Shown here in pieces: positions 13,324 to 25,500 of a stretch of DNA of 64,000 nucleotides. Position 1 is the first letter of the stretch, and the number at the start of each line of letters is the position of its first letter. The DNA lies in NCBI GenBank assembly GCA_027886175.1, contig JAJNNQ010000027.1:5842001-5906000 (forward strand), read 5' to 3'. The DNA is from Phylloscopus collybita (taxonomy: Eukaryota; Chordata; Aves; Passeriformes; Phylloscopidae). A program made the translations under genes and the position numbers. Under the pieces are notes generated by a model. The model had not been told where the DNA came from. It ran no database searches and saw only the letters and a list, made by a program, of their open reading frames with translations.

Positions 13324-13464
13324 TCCCATCCCTGGGATTGCTCCAGGTCACGTTGCTTGGAGCAACCCAGTCTAGTGGAAGGTGTCCCTGTCCATGGCAG
13401 GGGGCTTGGAATGAGATGAGTTTCAATGTCCTTTCCAGCCCAAACCATTCTGGGATTCTCTGAT
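13324..13464 (+). mobile_element. CR1 LINE 3' end
   Basis: This is a second CR1 3' tail in the same orientation as the one at position 1. It carries the 'gagcaaccc', 'tctagtggaaggtgtccctg' and 'ccatggcagggggc' blocks and ends in degenerate ATTCTGGG/ATTCTCTG octamers at about 13448-13464. Compared with the first copy it has an internal deletion or divergence around 13335-13355. It lies inside an open frame of 185 codons on the - strand (13031-13588), which is therefore not a host gene. Confidence 0.9.
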
Positions 13465-14699
13465 TCCTGTGGTCAGGTTGTGGATGATTACCACCACACA
13501 CACCAGGAGGGTGAACAGGAGCCAGCTCACACTCACTTGTACCAAATGATTGTTTTATTTTTTTTAGATTAGAGGCTGTCATTTCCAATGCTAATGAATC
13601 CAGTACTTCTCAGAAATAACACATACCCTCTTAAAAGAAGTTTGGGGTTTCTTCAATAAAAAACAGAATCACCCCTAAAGTGGCCAGGGCTGAGGGCAGA
13701 TCTGTCTGGGCAGACCATGCAGGAGGCCTCATGAACACAGCATTTTGATCAATAAAGTCAAGTCTACTACAAATGAACACACAAATGCCTTTCCTTTAGA
13801 AATGGGTGAAGAAACAGGTGGAATCCAAAGCAATCCCCTTTTCACAGAGGTGTTTGAGCTCTTCTCAGCTGTTGTTTTGCAAAAGACAAAAAAATGAACC
13901 CAAACCCCCTAAAACCAGGGCAGTAGATCTCTGCTCCCAACATCTTCCAGTCACATTCCATGCCAAGACCACAGCTGGATTCCTGGGAGCTGGAAGGAGA
14001 TGGAGCTCATGCTCGTTCTCCTCTCCCATGCTAAGGGCAGGTAATTATCTCTGCATTCCTGGAGGAATGTTACAATAAATATGGCTGTCATTTTTCATTA
14101 CTCCATCGTGAACAAAGGGAACAAAGAGAACAAAAGAAAGTGTGGTTTTGCTAACCTGGGCTAGCGTGTGCCTGGATATGTGCAAGGCAGAAGTAGAGGG
14201 GAGAGTTTATTTCTGTTATTTACTGTGGATAAGGCAATCAGGGTGACTGTCTAAAAATTTGCCATTTTTTAAAACTCATTAAAAATTATTCTCTTGGAAA
14301 ATCCTCTTTTACTTGGTGCCCCACCATTAGGTTTCTTGGCTTAAAATTGAACTTATTTGAAAGGTAAGAAATGCAATCGTGTCTCTCTAACTTCTACCGT
14401 ACAAAGCACAAACATTTGCTTTCTCATTTTTTCCCCATTTAGCCTCTCAGTAGTGGCCAGATTTCTGAATTTATCTGGAAGACCAATGTCTTGTGATGCT
14501 GGAAAATAAGGCAAAGGAATTTGTGTAAATAAAAGTACTTAGAAACTGTGTGTGTGCGTGTTAGTTCCCTCCCTCCAAAGTCACCCTCGATGCTTCTCCT
14601 TCAGTGCAGACAAGATAAAATGGAAAATGTTCAATACCTCTAATCACTGAGAATATCTAATCTGAGACACAGCCAGCTCAGAGTCCAGCCCTATGCCTG

Positions 14700-14703
<4 letters not shown>
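13465..14703. other. Unique non-coding DNA with SOX-like motif array
   Basis: No gene is seen. 14060-14300 is AT-rich and includes three evenly spaced AACAAA(G/A) motifs at 14111-14135. A GTAAGA donor-like site at 14363 follows an AG at 14330, but the implied exon of about 32 bp is too short to credit. Confidence 0.5.
14111..14135. promoter_or_regulatory. Three SOX/TCF-like motifs at 9-bp spacing
   Basis: AACAAAG occurs at 14111-14117 and 14120-14126, and AACAAAA at 14129-14135. Their reverse complement CTTTGTT fits the core bound by SOX-family HMG proteins and resembles the TCF/LEF core. The 9-bp period may reflect either a small tandem duplication or a composite binding site. Binding is inferred only. 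Confidence 0.35.

Positions 14704-14732
<29 letters not shown>
14704..14732. repeat. T29 run
   Basis: Twenty-nine uninterrupted T residues on the + strand. I looked for a retrocopy body on the - strand side (a gene copy whose poly(A) tail this would be) and recognised none. Confidence 0.95.
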
Positions 14733-14734
<2 letters not shown>

Positions 14735-17700
14735 ATGGCTCCCAGGTGCTTTTCCTGCCTAAATGAAGAGACACTTTGATTTGCCAAACTGTTATTAGAG
14801 AAAAAAAAATAAATTAGAAGGTTCACAGTGTTCACACTGACTGCAAAATTATCTCCTGAGTTGCAGAGAGAACAGTTTGCACTCATCTGTCTGAAGTCTA
14901 GCAGCAAATGGAAAATTACAGTGTAAGCAAAATTTCCCCTGGCAACTGTCTACGTATGAAACATCAAACTCTGGAAAGGACTAAAAACCACAGGTCACAA
15001 CATAGAAGGATCCCAGAGAGGAGCCTTGCCTCTCCCTTCCTCTGGTAAGAGGCTTTGCTGAGATCTGGGAGTGACAAATTCACTTCTGCTCTATCCCAAA
15101 CCCCATGCTTAGTCTTCCATGGTGTTTCCTGTAACTTCTGCATATCCTGTTCTTCTGATGGACCTGGTGGTGCTGCCACTCCTCCTCCCCAGGGCTCAGG
15201 TCCCTGGTGGTGTCTGTTGCAGCCACGTGGGTTTGCTACCAAGCTCACAGAGACACAGCTTGGTGCTGATATCTGCACCAGACACACGCCTGGGGATGTC
15301 GCTCCCCACAGCAGCACTAAAACACCGGCCCCACAAGGCCTTGCAGACTCAAACTTCCCAAACAACTCCTGCCTTTAACTCCTCTCCTGAATTTCACAGG
15401 TGTCAAGATGCTGCAATGTTGCTCTGCAATTTCAAGTCAACTCTACTGGTTTATAAATATCTAAATATCTCAGAGCTACAGTGGCTCCATATGAGCCTGG
15501 AGGTGACTTGGGAGAAGCTCAGGCAGCCCAGAAAATGCAGTTTTCCAGCATCGTGGACAATCTGCACCCACTGGCATGGGGAGAGCTGGGTTCTCACCCA
15601 GTATTGCACACAAACCTTGTGCAGACACACGAGTGTCATGGGGCAGATGGTCAGCTGCAAACCCTTCCTGATGGGCATTTCTGCACTGGGGGAAGGTGTA
15701 GGCACATCCCAGTTAGGTCCTCAGCAGCTTTAACTGTGGGATAAAACATCTGCAAGCCCATCCCTGCCAGAAGGGAATAACTAGAAACTGGTAGGAAAAA
15801 AAAAAAGGACATTGATGAAAAATGAGATATTTCTGATTTGTCACTCTCTGCTCTTATCTGATCTCAGCCTGTTCTCTCTAACAGGCACCTTCTTGTCAGT
15901 AGCCCCAATGACATCAATTGAGTGGGAGTGCAAAGCATCAACATTACTTGTGAGAACAATCCAGTTAGGGAAGGTTGCTCTGCTGGTAATATTAGAATCA
16001 AAACATTCAAATGCACAGACAGAGAGGCTAACAATTCAATTTATGCTGTGAATGCTGAACAGCACATTAAGCAAATCAGCTCAGATGGCTCTGGGTTGTT
16101 CGTGTTTAAAGAAGATCAGAAACAAAATTTCCAATCCTGTACCACATCTAAATGCTCAAGAGGAAGCACTAAACCCTTCACTACTGATATATTTATTTTT
16201 CCTCATTTTCCTCAGCTGATTGGTCTTTTACTGCTGCCCTGTGGTCCACAGGGAACTGCTGTGGTCCTTCACAGAAGGAATACCAAGTTTTCCATGTGGT
16301 TACACCTCACATAATGGGACAGTTTAGGGGTGCTAATGGTGATATCTTCCCAAATATTCTTCTGTCTTGCATGATCCACATAATCCATCCATTGCATAAT
16401 GCAATGTGCAATAAACCTTCCAGCAAGAGTTTGCCATTTCCCCTACAAGCCCAGATTTCCAAAGGACTGTGAATTTCCAAAGTTGCAAACACCCATTCCA
16501 AGGATTTATGAGGAGCTTTAAGCAAGTTTGTTATCTAACCACAGCAGGTCATGTTAATACCAACTGACCCATGAGTGCCTGAAGGTGTTGCCCCACCTCT
16601 GACACGTTGCTTTGAGCCTCTCAAGAACCTGCTTTCCATGATGCACCTGATCTTGGAAGAAAGTCTCAAAATATTCCTGGACTCAGTGTTAAACCCTGGC
16701 TCATACATTACAGGGGTCTCCAAATACTGCAGGAGGGAATGAATTTGTGTGGGTGACTTCCAAGTCAGGATATCCTGTGATTTTATATTTATATATCTAT
16801 ATAAAATCCTGGACATAACCGGACAGCTGGATATGTGGATGAGAACAACCCCTACAGCAAGAGGCCTGGGTGGCTGCAATTTCACAGCTGAAAACATCTC
16901 TTTCCAAAAACTTGGGGAGATGGAAGAAAGGGTCCAAAGCAGAGATGTGGAGCCAGCAGGGCTGGAGGCAGCACAGCCATCCCCCGAGCTGGCAGTGCCA
17001 CCGTGTCCCCCGTGCTCTGTGCTCCCAGGTAGGGCTAATTAGCTCTTGTTGAGCAGCACATTAGCACAGCAATGCAGACTTCCCCGAGTACCCCCGGCTC
17101 GCTTGGAGCTACGCTGTGCCACTTACAAATGTTTTAAGATTCATTAACCTCCCTCTGCACTCCCCAGCTACAGAGACAATATATCAGGAGAGGAAACCTG
17201 CAGCAGTGGTGAGACAGGCAGGATGATAATTTCTCACCCATTCTCTTCTCCTCTGCTCTAACACACTCCAGATAATCACACCCGGAGCTAGATCAGACAG
17301 GGACAAAATTAACTGGAGCTGGAGCTCACACGTTTCTTGCTTGTATCTACACCAGGCAGGGCGACCCTTCCCCATCTGTCACCTTGTCCCCGTGTCAGCC
17401 CCACTCGCTGTCAGCCCAGCTCCAGCAGCCTGGGGTGCTGCAGGCTGAGAGGATTTTGAGGCACTAATGGTTCTGTGCTGCTCTCCAGGGCTGTGTGTGT
17501 ATGAGCCTTGCACCAGGGGACACGAGCAGCTCCAGTCCCACTTACCCAGCTCCTGTTTGTGTTCCCATGCTGGCGTGGAAATTCAAGGTGTGTTCCCTCT
17601 GTGTCTCCCTCTCTTTCCAAAACTCGAAAGAATCAGTCCCCACACTTTAACCATCTCTGCAGCACTGCTATTCAGTAATTTATGTCTTAAATTTATGGAG

Positions 17701-17879
17701 AATATTTCTGGGAAAAAAAAAATGCCTGGTAACAAATTCTGTATTTTTTTTTTCCCACAAAAAATCTCTGAAAAACGAATTTTCTTTGGTCAAAAATGCA
17801 ATCCCCTCAATTTCATGAAGGTTACTGAGAATTATCTGGGTCTACTGTGCTGTTCTGGACCTGAATTAATAGTGACTCG
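14733..17879. other. Unique non-coding DNA, no gene seen
   Basis: The longest open frame, 204 codons at 15119-15733 on the + strand, has no recognisable domain and competes with open frames on the other strand and in another + frame. I do not call it a gene. Two palindromic structures lie close together at 16766-16808. The remainder is mixed-composition unique DNA. Confidence 0.55.
16766..16808. repeat. 12-bp palindrome plus 10-bp-arm inverted repeat
   Basis: The perfect palindrome CAGGATATCCTG (16766-16777) is followed at once by perfect inverted arms GATTTTATAT (16779-16788) and ATATAAAATC (16799-16808) around a 10-base AT loop. It could extrude as a small cruciform. No transposon terminal features are recognisable. 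Confidence 0.7.
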
Positions 17880-18190
17880 TTTGACACATACTACTTAGTT
17901 AACCTAGGTAGGGTATTACTTTCTTATCTAACTACATTAATTGATTCTACATCACTTAATAGCTCAATAGCTTATCAGGTTACTTCACTCACTAGACAAG
18001 CTAAATGTCTGGAGGCAATTAGAGTGTCATTCTCTGTAATAACAAGTTTCTTTGAGAAGTTGCTGATGAGGTTCTTTATTACACAGATTATAAAACGTAT
18101 CTTCATACTGTTATAAATATAGGTACAAATTGAAATGACTTACCAGGAGTCCCACTTCCCTAGCAACCAGGCAGATTTTAGGCTCATTTT
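17880..18190. promoter_or_regulatory. Candidate conserved non-coding element
   Basis: This repeat-free AT-rich stretch has many TAAT, TTAAC and ATTA cores (near 17898, 17936, 17956, 18018, 18042) and a GTTAAC site near 17897. No coding frame crosses it. It was chosen by eye for motif density; sequence constraint was not tested. Confidence 0.28.
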
Positions 18191-20750
18191 AGGAATGGTT
18201 GCTTTCTCCCCTTCCTCCCCCTTCCCCAAAGCTCTCTCCTGCCTTCCTTGTGATGTGTGTCAATTTTCTGTCACTCAGAGGTGATCTGTGACCACGGAGA
18301 ACCTGTCAGCAGGTCCCTTGCAGTTTGCCATGCTCAGTGCTCAGCTCATCCCCAGGATGTCACCTCTGGGACCCCAGGCTCAGTGCTGGGGTTTAATTAT
18401 GGCTGCTGCTCTCCGTGGCTGCCACAGACACGAGGAGTGCAAAGCCAGGGAGGAGCTCTGTCCTTTCACAGTTCTGTGCCCTGACAGCAGCATGGACACA
18501 AATTCCCAGCCTTGTCCCAGCTGAAGGTCTGCTCTGTTTTCCACCCCATCCCTCCCACTTCAGCTTTGTTACCTGGTTCATTTCTCACCTTTGTGCCCAA
18601 AAAGCCATTGAGCAGGGATGGAGAGTCCTCTCTCTGCACCCTCAAACACACCCTGGTGCTCCGCAGAAATGTGAAAGCATCTATCCTTGCATGCATTCAA
18701 ACAGTAAAAAAATGCTTCTTTCCACGGATTAAATTAACAGCATTTTAAATTAAGTGAAAGATCATTGAACTCATTTGTTAAACTGTCTACAAAGCTGAGT
18801 GGTATGGGAGAAAGAGCCCAAACCCAGTACCTTTTGTGCTATCCCCACCACAAAGGCTAGATTAATATTTTCTTATCCCAAACCAATGCCAAATTTGGGA
18901 AGCAAAGAAAAGGAGCAGAGGGGGAAGTGGGATTGTAAGAGATGGGCTTTGAGCTCTGGTGCAAAAGGAACATTCAAGACTCTGGTGGTCATCCCCCAGG
19001 AGTGGGGCAGAAAGATGATTTTAAGTGGCAAAGGAAAAACTCGATTGTGTTTTTCCTTCTTGCCATTCTAAACCTTTCTATTTCTCAGCCATCTCCTGTG
19101 GCCAGGCAGGTGGCTGAAACTGCCTTTAATTGTGCTTTTTCCTGGTTCTTTAGGAATGTGGTTTTGGTCACTGCTGGAAAAGCTGCAGGAGCTATGGGAA
19201 GGCAGTAAAACTGGTACAAGTGAGGCAAAGTGTAAATAAATATTGCTTGTGATCTTGATTTAAAGGAGAGGAAACCCTGTGTCCCCCCACAGAGGGAACA
19301 TCGTGCTCTTGTCTGGGTTCCTGGTGGTTGTCCAGTGCAGTGGTGACTTTTCCATCCCACATGGAGTCTTTACATGTAAGGAGAAGCAGCAGCCCATGAC
19401 TCTGGGATGGGCAAAAGAGGAAGGCAATGCCAGGCCACGTTCTGAACATTCATCTTCTCCACTGACATCAGCACCTGTACACCACAGACCCACATCTCCC
19501 TTCAAAAAACACTTCCTGTAGGCTCAGAGTTTGGCTGGGGAAACTGTGTTTTGCTTTCAAGCCCCTGATTCTCATCACTTTTTTGTAGAAACACCCTGCT
19601 GAGTTGGAGGATAAAGACAGAGCCTCATTAAGAGATGTCCTGAGCCAGCAGCTCCTTTGCCCAGCAGCGCCCGTTGTTCTGGAAGCACCTGGGCTCTGAG
19701 CCCTCAGGAAGGAGCCTGCAAGGCACAAAAAGCAGCCTCCAAATAATCCTACAGGAGCTACAGCTGCCCTGCTCAGCCCAGCACATTTGTTTGCTGTGTC
19801 TCCTATCTCTGGCATTTGAGATGTTCAGTAATTTTCAGAGGACAAACAAACAAAACCCTCGTGGCTCCCTTTAAACAGCCGGCAGCACCCACGGCTCGTT
19901 GATATTCACCAGCCAGAGATGTCTGCTACCTCCGAACAATTAGTCTAAAATATTTATCAGAAATAAGTGTTGGGGTTTTTTGTCCAAGTTTTTGAAGTTA
20001 TGAGGCCTCAGATGGGATTAATGGAAATTTTAATTAAGATATGGAAATAAGCTGCTTTCTCCCTGTCTCTCTGAGACTGCAGGGAGTTCACATTATCCTC
20101 AACAGCATGCCTCAACCTGCTGGGGGAACCATTTGCAAGATGACTTTGTTTTTAAGTTCACCTTAGGCAGGATGTTTAGCCAGGAATTTGATGTGAACCC
20201 CAAGTCCAGGTCTACAAAGAGCTGCTCTGCCCACGAGTACTCATCCCCCTGCTCTCTTCCAGAGTCAGAACCATGAACCCTTTTCCCACTGCAGGGAAGA
20301 GCTTTCCTGAAGGAGGGAGAGGGATTTAAATCCTTTTAGGTGTTTTCTGACAGGCATCCTGGCCATCAGGCTGCTTAGCTGGGCTCCATGCCTGAGGAGA
20401 AGATAACCAGAAAGGAGAACTGAAGGGGCAGCAGCTGAGCAAAGGAGCCCAGGCTGCCATGGGGCTGTTGGGAGGAGCATCCCAGAGGAGCAGAGGCTCT
20501 GCTCCAGCACTGACCAGACCTGTGCTGGAGAAGGACCCTGGCCAGGCTGATGCTGAAGCATATTTGGAGCACCAATGATTTTAGGTCTGATTTTAGTCTC
20601 TGACTTCATTCCACAGTCACAGTGCAAATGCCCAACACCAGCAGAGTGAGCACCCTCTTCTCAAAACACTGCAGTTACCCTTGGGAAAACATTTATTTAT
20701 GGATGTTCATCCTCCTTACACTGCAGCACTGCCAAGAGTGGGAACTGAGC
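18191..20750. other. Unique non-coding DNA, no gene seen
   Basis: Short overlapping open frames on both strands, none with a domain. 19895-20110 is an AT-rich repeat-free patch (ggattaatggaaattttaat near 20015) that could be regulatory. Nothing else specific was recognised. Confidence 0.55.
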
Positions 20751-20774
20751 TTTTTTTTTTTTTTTTTTTTTTTT
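20751..20774. repeat. T24 run
   Basis: Twenty-four uninterrupted T residues on the + strand. Confidence 0.95.
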
Positions 20775-21829
20775 GGGGCAAAAGATTTTAATTTGAGCCT
20801 TGGAGGAATTTTGGCGAAGCCAAGTAGGCTGAAGAGTCAGATTTTTGCACAGAACAGAAATTGTGTCTTGCATGGAGTGGCTGTCTCAAAATATTGAGGA
20901 AAGCTGTCTGCAAGAACTGTCTGGAAGCTTTTCTGCTTCCCTTCTTCCTTTAGTCTCTACAGATAAACCTCACTTTTCCCAGTCTAAAGATGAATGAAAC
21001 TGAAGCACCTATATTTCCCTAAGAACTGTATTTTTGGATGTTTTGGCTTCTGGATGCACTAAACATTTGTATTTCTAGCTGAGCCCAGTATAAGAAGAAG
21101 ATTTAAGGGAAGGACATTTTAAATCTCTTTCAAAAGGTGATGAAAAATATCTGATAGAAGTTTTTCAAGTCATTCATATAACTTTGCACTCTGTGGAATC
21201 ACACTTAGATGCCTATTGATATGGATAAAGGTATCTTGTTTGTGGGAAACAAATCTCATTCTCAAAGCTGTTAAAGCAATGGGAGCACATCGGAATGTGC
21301 TGTGAATAACTTATTTCATGTGAGCATCACAAAATAACTCAGGAGCATTAATTAATCAAATACTGAGACCTAAGCATGAGCTATCTGGGCATTTCTATAC
21401 CAAATCCATCTTACTGACAAGGGGGAACAGAAAGGCATGGAATGACTTGTCCAGGGTCTCCTACAAGTCCACAGCAAGGCTAAAACTGAAATCTGGCCAT
21501 TCTTTTCCTGTTCTTCCAAATTAGGGACTCTCCTCCTGCTGTGAGAACAAAGGAAAAAGGAAAAAAGGAAAAGAAATAGATGCATTAAGGATGCCCAGAT
21601 GTTCCGGACACGGAGGGCATAGGTCAAATCTGAGATCCTATTTCAAAATCTAGAGAAAATTACCTTTCCAATGACATGTGGCATGACCTTCAACTCCTAA
21701 TAGTGTAGGAGCAGTCCATTTCTGAACGTTTGCATCATGCATTTTACATTCCGGATCTCTAAATCATCTCTTATCATTTACTTACTTCTCCCCGATAATG
21801 AACACTATTTTTCTGCTGTATCTCTCTCC
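20775..21829. other. Unique non-coding DNA, no gene seen
   Basis: AT-rich unique sequence between two long T runs. A purine-rich patch of about 30 bases lies near 21550-21580. No gene, RNA gene or transposon was recognised. Confidence 0.55.
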
Positions 21830-21854
21830 TTTTTTTTTTTTTTTTTTTTTTTTT
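21830..21854. repeat. T25 run
   Basis: Twenty-five uninterrupted T residues within a pyrimidine-rich tract on the + strand. Confidence 0.95.
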
Positions 21855-22019
21855 CCTCCTATGTGGGCTGCATCCTGCTACACCCTGCTTTTCAAAAGCA
21901 CATGAAAAATCTCAAAGCACAAAACTGACATTTAATGCAAGGCTGGGGTATAGTTGCTGATTACTGCTTGCGTGTGTGTTTTGTACAAAACGGGCAGACA
22001 GACTGCAGAAGGCTGGGAG

Positions 22020-22500
22020 GCATTAAGCAGAGATGATTTTGAGGGGATCTCAACCAAATTAAACTTTTTTTCTTTTTTTTTTATTCAAGTAAAGCCCAGC
22101 AGGGGATAACAAAAATTAGGGTTGGATTTACTAAAAATGAAGTGCTCCGGTGATTAAAAAATGGTTGGCTGCAAAATCCCAAACTGCATTTGATTGTGAA
22201 ACAGCACCAAGCCAAGATAGGGCAGCTTTAATAAATTGTGTTGCTAATTACAAATATTTCATAGTATCTCCATTTAGACAATAAGGAAGGAACTGTTTAA
22301 TGACAATTTATTAGTGCATGTGCACAGATATACTGTATTTTAATCTTCTTTTTATTTCTTTTTTTTTTTTTCCAATTGGTTCTTCCAAATAGGAAAAAAT
22401 GATAATCGTTATCTAAGCTCTTGACTTCCCTTGACTTAATTGCAATCTAAGCCCACTTCTAATCTATACAGATCACGGTTGCACGATTTGGAGTTTAATT
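22020..22500. promoter_or_regulatory. Candidate conserved non-coding element
   Basis: AT-rich with numerous homeodomain-like cores (taaattgtgttgctaatta near 22231-22250, acaatttattag near 22303, gacttaattgcaat near 22433) and a near-palindromic GATAATCGTTATC at about 22401. It is interrupted only by short T runs at about 22063-22082 and 22359-22371. No coding frame runs through it. The regulatory role is inferred from motif density. Confidence 0.33.
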
Positions 22501-25500
22501 TGAACCCCTGGTGAATACATGTGCAGAGGCTGGAGGGTTTGTGTGTGCACACATTTGTGTGCTCAGTGCTTTGAACGTGCCCTTTTTCCCCCCCTCCCAC
22601 CAAAAAGAAAACCAAGCAGGAAAATGTCTCTCTGTGTTTTCAGTATTAGCACACACAGCATCTCCCTGCCTGCCAGGACTGCAGCTTTCTGAAGGATCAG
22701 GATTTTTTTTTCCCCACAACTCCGTATTTCGTGATATAAATACAATTCAGAGCTTTTGAAGTAGGAAACCATAATTTGCTGAGAGTGGGGAAGGCCAGAG
22801 CAGCTCTTCTGTGCTTGGTCCACTGAGTGTGTCATGCCCCTGAGCTAGGGAGAGGATCCCTTTGTGCTTTGCGTCTGATGTTGCAAAGCTGTTAAAGAAA
22901 TCTGGGGGCCTAATTCTTATTAGAATACTAAATTGAGGTTTTTCTTACACATCTTCACCTCGTATTTGCCTCAGGAGGATTCCTCCATCCATTTAGAGAT
23001 GCTGGGAAGGGGATCTCAATCTCTGCATTAATGTGGCTCAGCTGGGGAGAGCAGGCAACACAGATGAAGTAAGAAACAAGGCACCTAAAATTTGAACCAA
23101 TTCATATTTGAAGCTCAAGAGAGAGATGAGTTACCTGTTTTCCTATCTTTTTGATTATTATGTTTAAGATATCTGCTCACCCTAGACCAGGCTGAAAGCC
23201 CTGAGCACTGGAAAATCTCTGTGTTTGGTAACTGCCTCTAAATAATCACAGAAGGGCTGTGTTTGTCCCTGCAGGAACCACATCCTCTGCATGGTCAAGG
23301 AATAAGCTCAGAACAGCTCCTGCCACGGAGGAAAAGACACTGCCTCCTCCCCTGCTCACTTACCAACAAAAAAGTAAAGCCACATACACTGAAAAAAAAA
23401 AAAATAAATATTTGCTGTGCTTGTAGCTAAGATTTAGGTTGATTACAGCTGAAATAAGACTTCCACAGTTTTAATTAGCTACAGGGTGGGGGCCAAGCTC
23501 ATTACTCTGAAAACGTAATGATGTTTCCGCTTCCATTTCCACAATCAGGTTCTTCTCCTTATGAAGGGGCTTCTGGCATATTAAAGATGGGCTGTGAGCT
23601 TGTCATGCCACATCCACTGCTTTGGGAGCAGTTTGGACCTGGGTGTGGGAGTGTGGCTGGACTCCACCCTTTGCCCCGGGTTCAGAGGCAGAGGCTGCTT
23701 CAGCACTCCCCGTCCCTTGCCTGAGCTGAACTCTCCTGCCAAGATCCCCAAAGGCTCCTGCACAGTATTTTTCCCTGCAGCAAACCCAAGGTCATAACCA
23801 GCTCAGGATTATCCCCACCTGAGATGATGCATTGTCCAAGCTCCCTCCAAGCAGGCTCCCACATGCCTGGAAGTCCCAGTGCCTGATGATTAACAACGAG
23901 CTCAAGCAGGGACTCAGAGACAGGCAATGAAAAATGTCCCTGCAAGACAGGGAGGCTGAAAGGGAAGGAACAAATCCCTTTTGAGGTGCCCTGAGAGTTA
24001 CTTTTAGGCCCATGATAGCTCCATTAGTTGTATCTGAGGTGCCACTTCGCATTTCATGCTACAGCGAAGTTTTCGTTTCACCAGCAGTGATTTGCACAAC
24101 TTGTGGAAGTTTCTTTCTCAGTGCTGGCACATTAAAGAAAAAGGCTCCACGGCCCTGCAGGCAAGATCCAATATTTTGTTGTCATCTACGATTGCCTATT
24201 GACTGTGAAAAAGCAAATAACACACTCTGAAGCAGGCAAGCTTTCGGGTACCTGAATCTGAGCTGGTCCTGCTGATTACAAAGAGACCCTTTGGCAAATG
24301 TTTGGGGTTTGTGTGTGTGTCTGTGACCCTTTTTCCATAACCCCAGAAAACGTGTCAGACTCTCCCAGTTAAGAAAAAGGATATGTTTTCTTATAACTCA
24401 ATTAGCAAACACTGCCAGTCCCTAGCTCAGTCCCCAGGCTGTCAGCTGCTGGTCCAATTTTAGTCCTGTGTACTGTCTAGATAGCAAATTTATTGATGAA
24501 ATATGGTCGTAGGTGTAAGAAAAACTTGGAGGATCCAACACAACTTCTTGAACCTATACTTATGAAGGCTAATGTATATCTCTGCGAGCTGGCAAATGCA
24601 TCTTTCTGTCTCTGAAGGTTTGTGTTTGTGAAAAAATAAACATGCAAAAAAAAGATGATGATGCTTTAAATGTTGGCTTGTGTTTTTGTTTTTATTTTTT
24701 TAGTCCTTCAGTCAGGGGGAAAAAGAAAACCTGGTAAAAACAACATATAAATAATTGTTACTATGACAGTGCTGAGGAGACTCAGCCCCAGAGCAGCACT
24801 CTGCTCCACAAGGGTTTTTCTCAGCTTAAAACCCCAAAAAATTACTTATGGAAGACTTTTGTCCTAAACATTATTGGGCATTAACAGATGCAATTCCTTT
24901 CTTGCTGCATGCATAGGAGATGTTGTGTCAAGAGACTGGAGGTGGGAGGGGAGAGTGTCAGGAGGAACCTGTGGGTTGGCAGTTGGGTACAAAGGTGACA
25001 CCATTCCACTGAAATATTTGAATAAATTTTGTCTTTCTCATTTAAATTAATGCCAAACATATTTTGTACTATAGCAAAGTACTGTCCAGTCCACGTGCCA
25101 TGTTTTCTACAAATGGAGATCTCTGAAAACAAATGATCGGCTCAGAAGCAGATTTAGCACACATTAGTCCCCCAAAATTTGTGTTTTACAACATCTCTAC
25201 CCATGCAACTCTGAAGCCAATGGGATTTGTTAGAGAAAACATAATCTCAGATAACCAGGACCACAAGCAATGGTAATGGAGAAGATTGTGCCCTCCTACA
25301 CCATCACATGGAGATCTTGGCATGTGTGGGGATTGCCCTTCACAGCAGGGAGTCAAAAATCAAATAGGTCAGGGAAAGGGGGATAGAGCTCCATGGTACA
25401 CTGAGAAAGAGCTGGAGGAGAAAGAAATCCCTCCAGTTCCGTAGAGATTCCCTGAAAATAACAATCAAAGTTCTCCCTGAGGACTGTGAGCATTGGCCAG

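Noticed and set aside
13031..13588. 185-codon open frame on the - strand
   Set aside because: It runs backwards through the CR1 copy at 13324-13464 and has no domain; it is an accident of transposon sequence.
15119..15733. 204-codon open frame on the + strand
   Set aside because: No recognisable domain, and competing open frames lie on the other strand and in another + frame. It has no convincing splice or promoter context.
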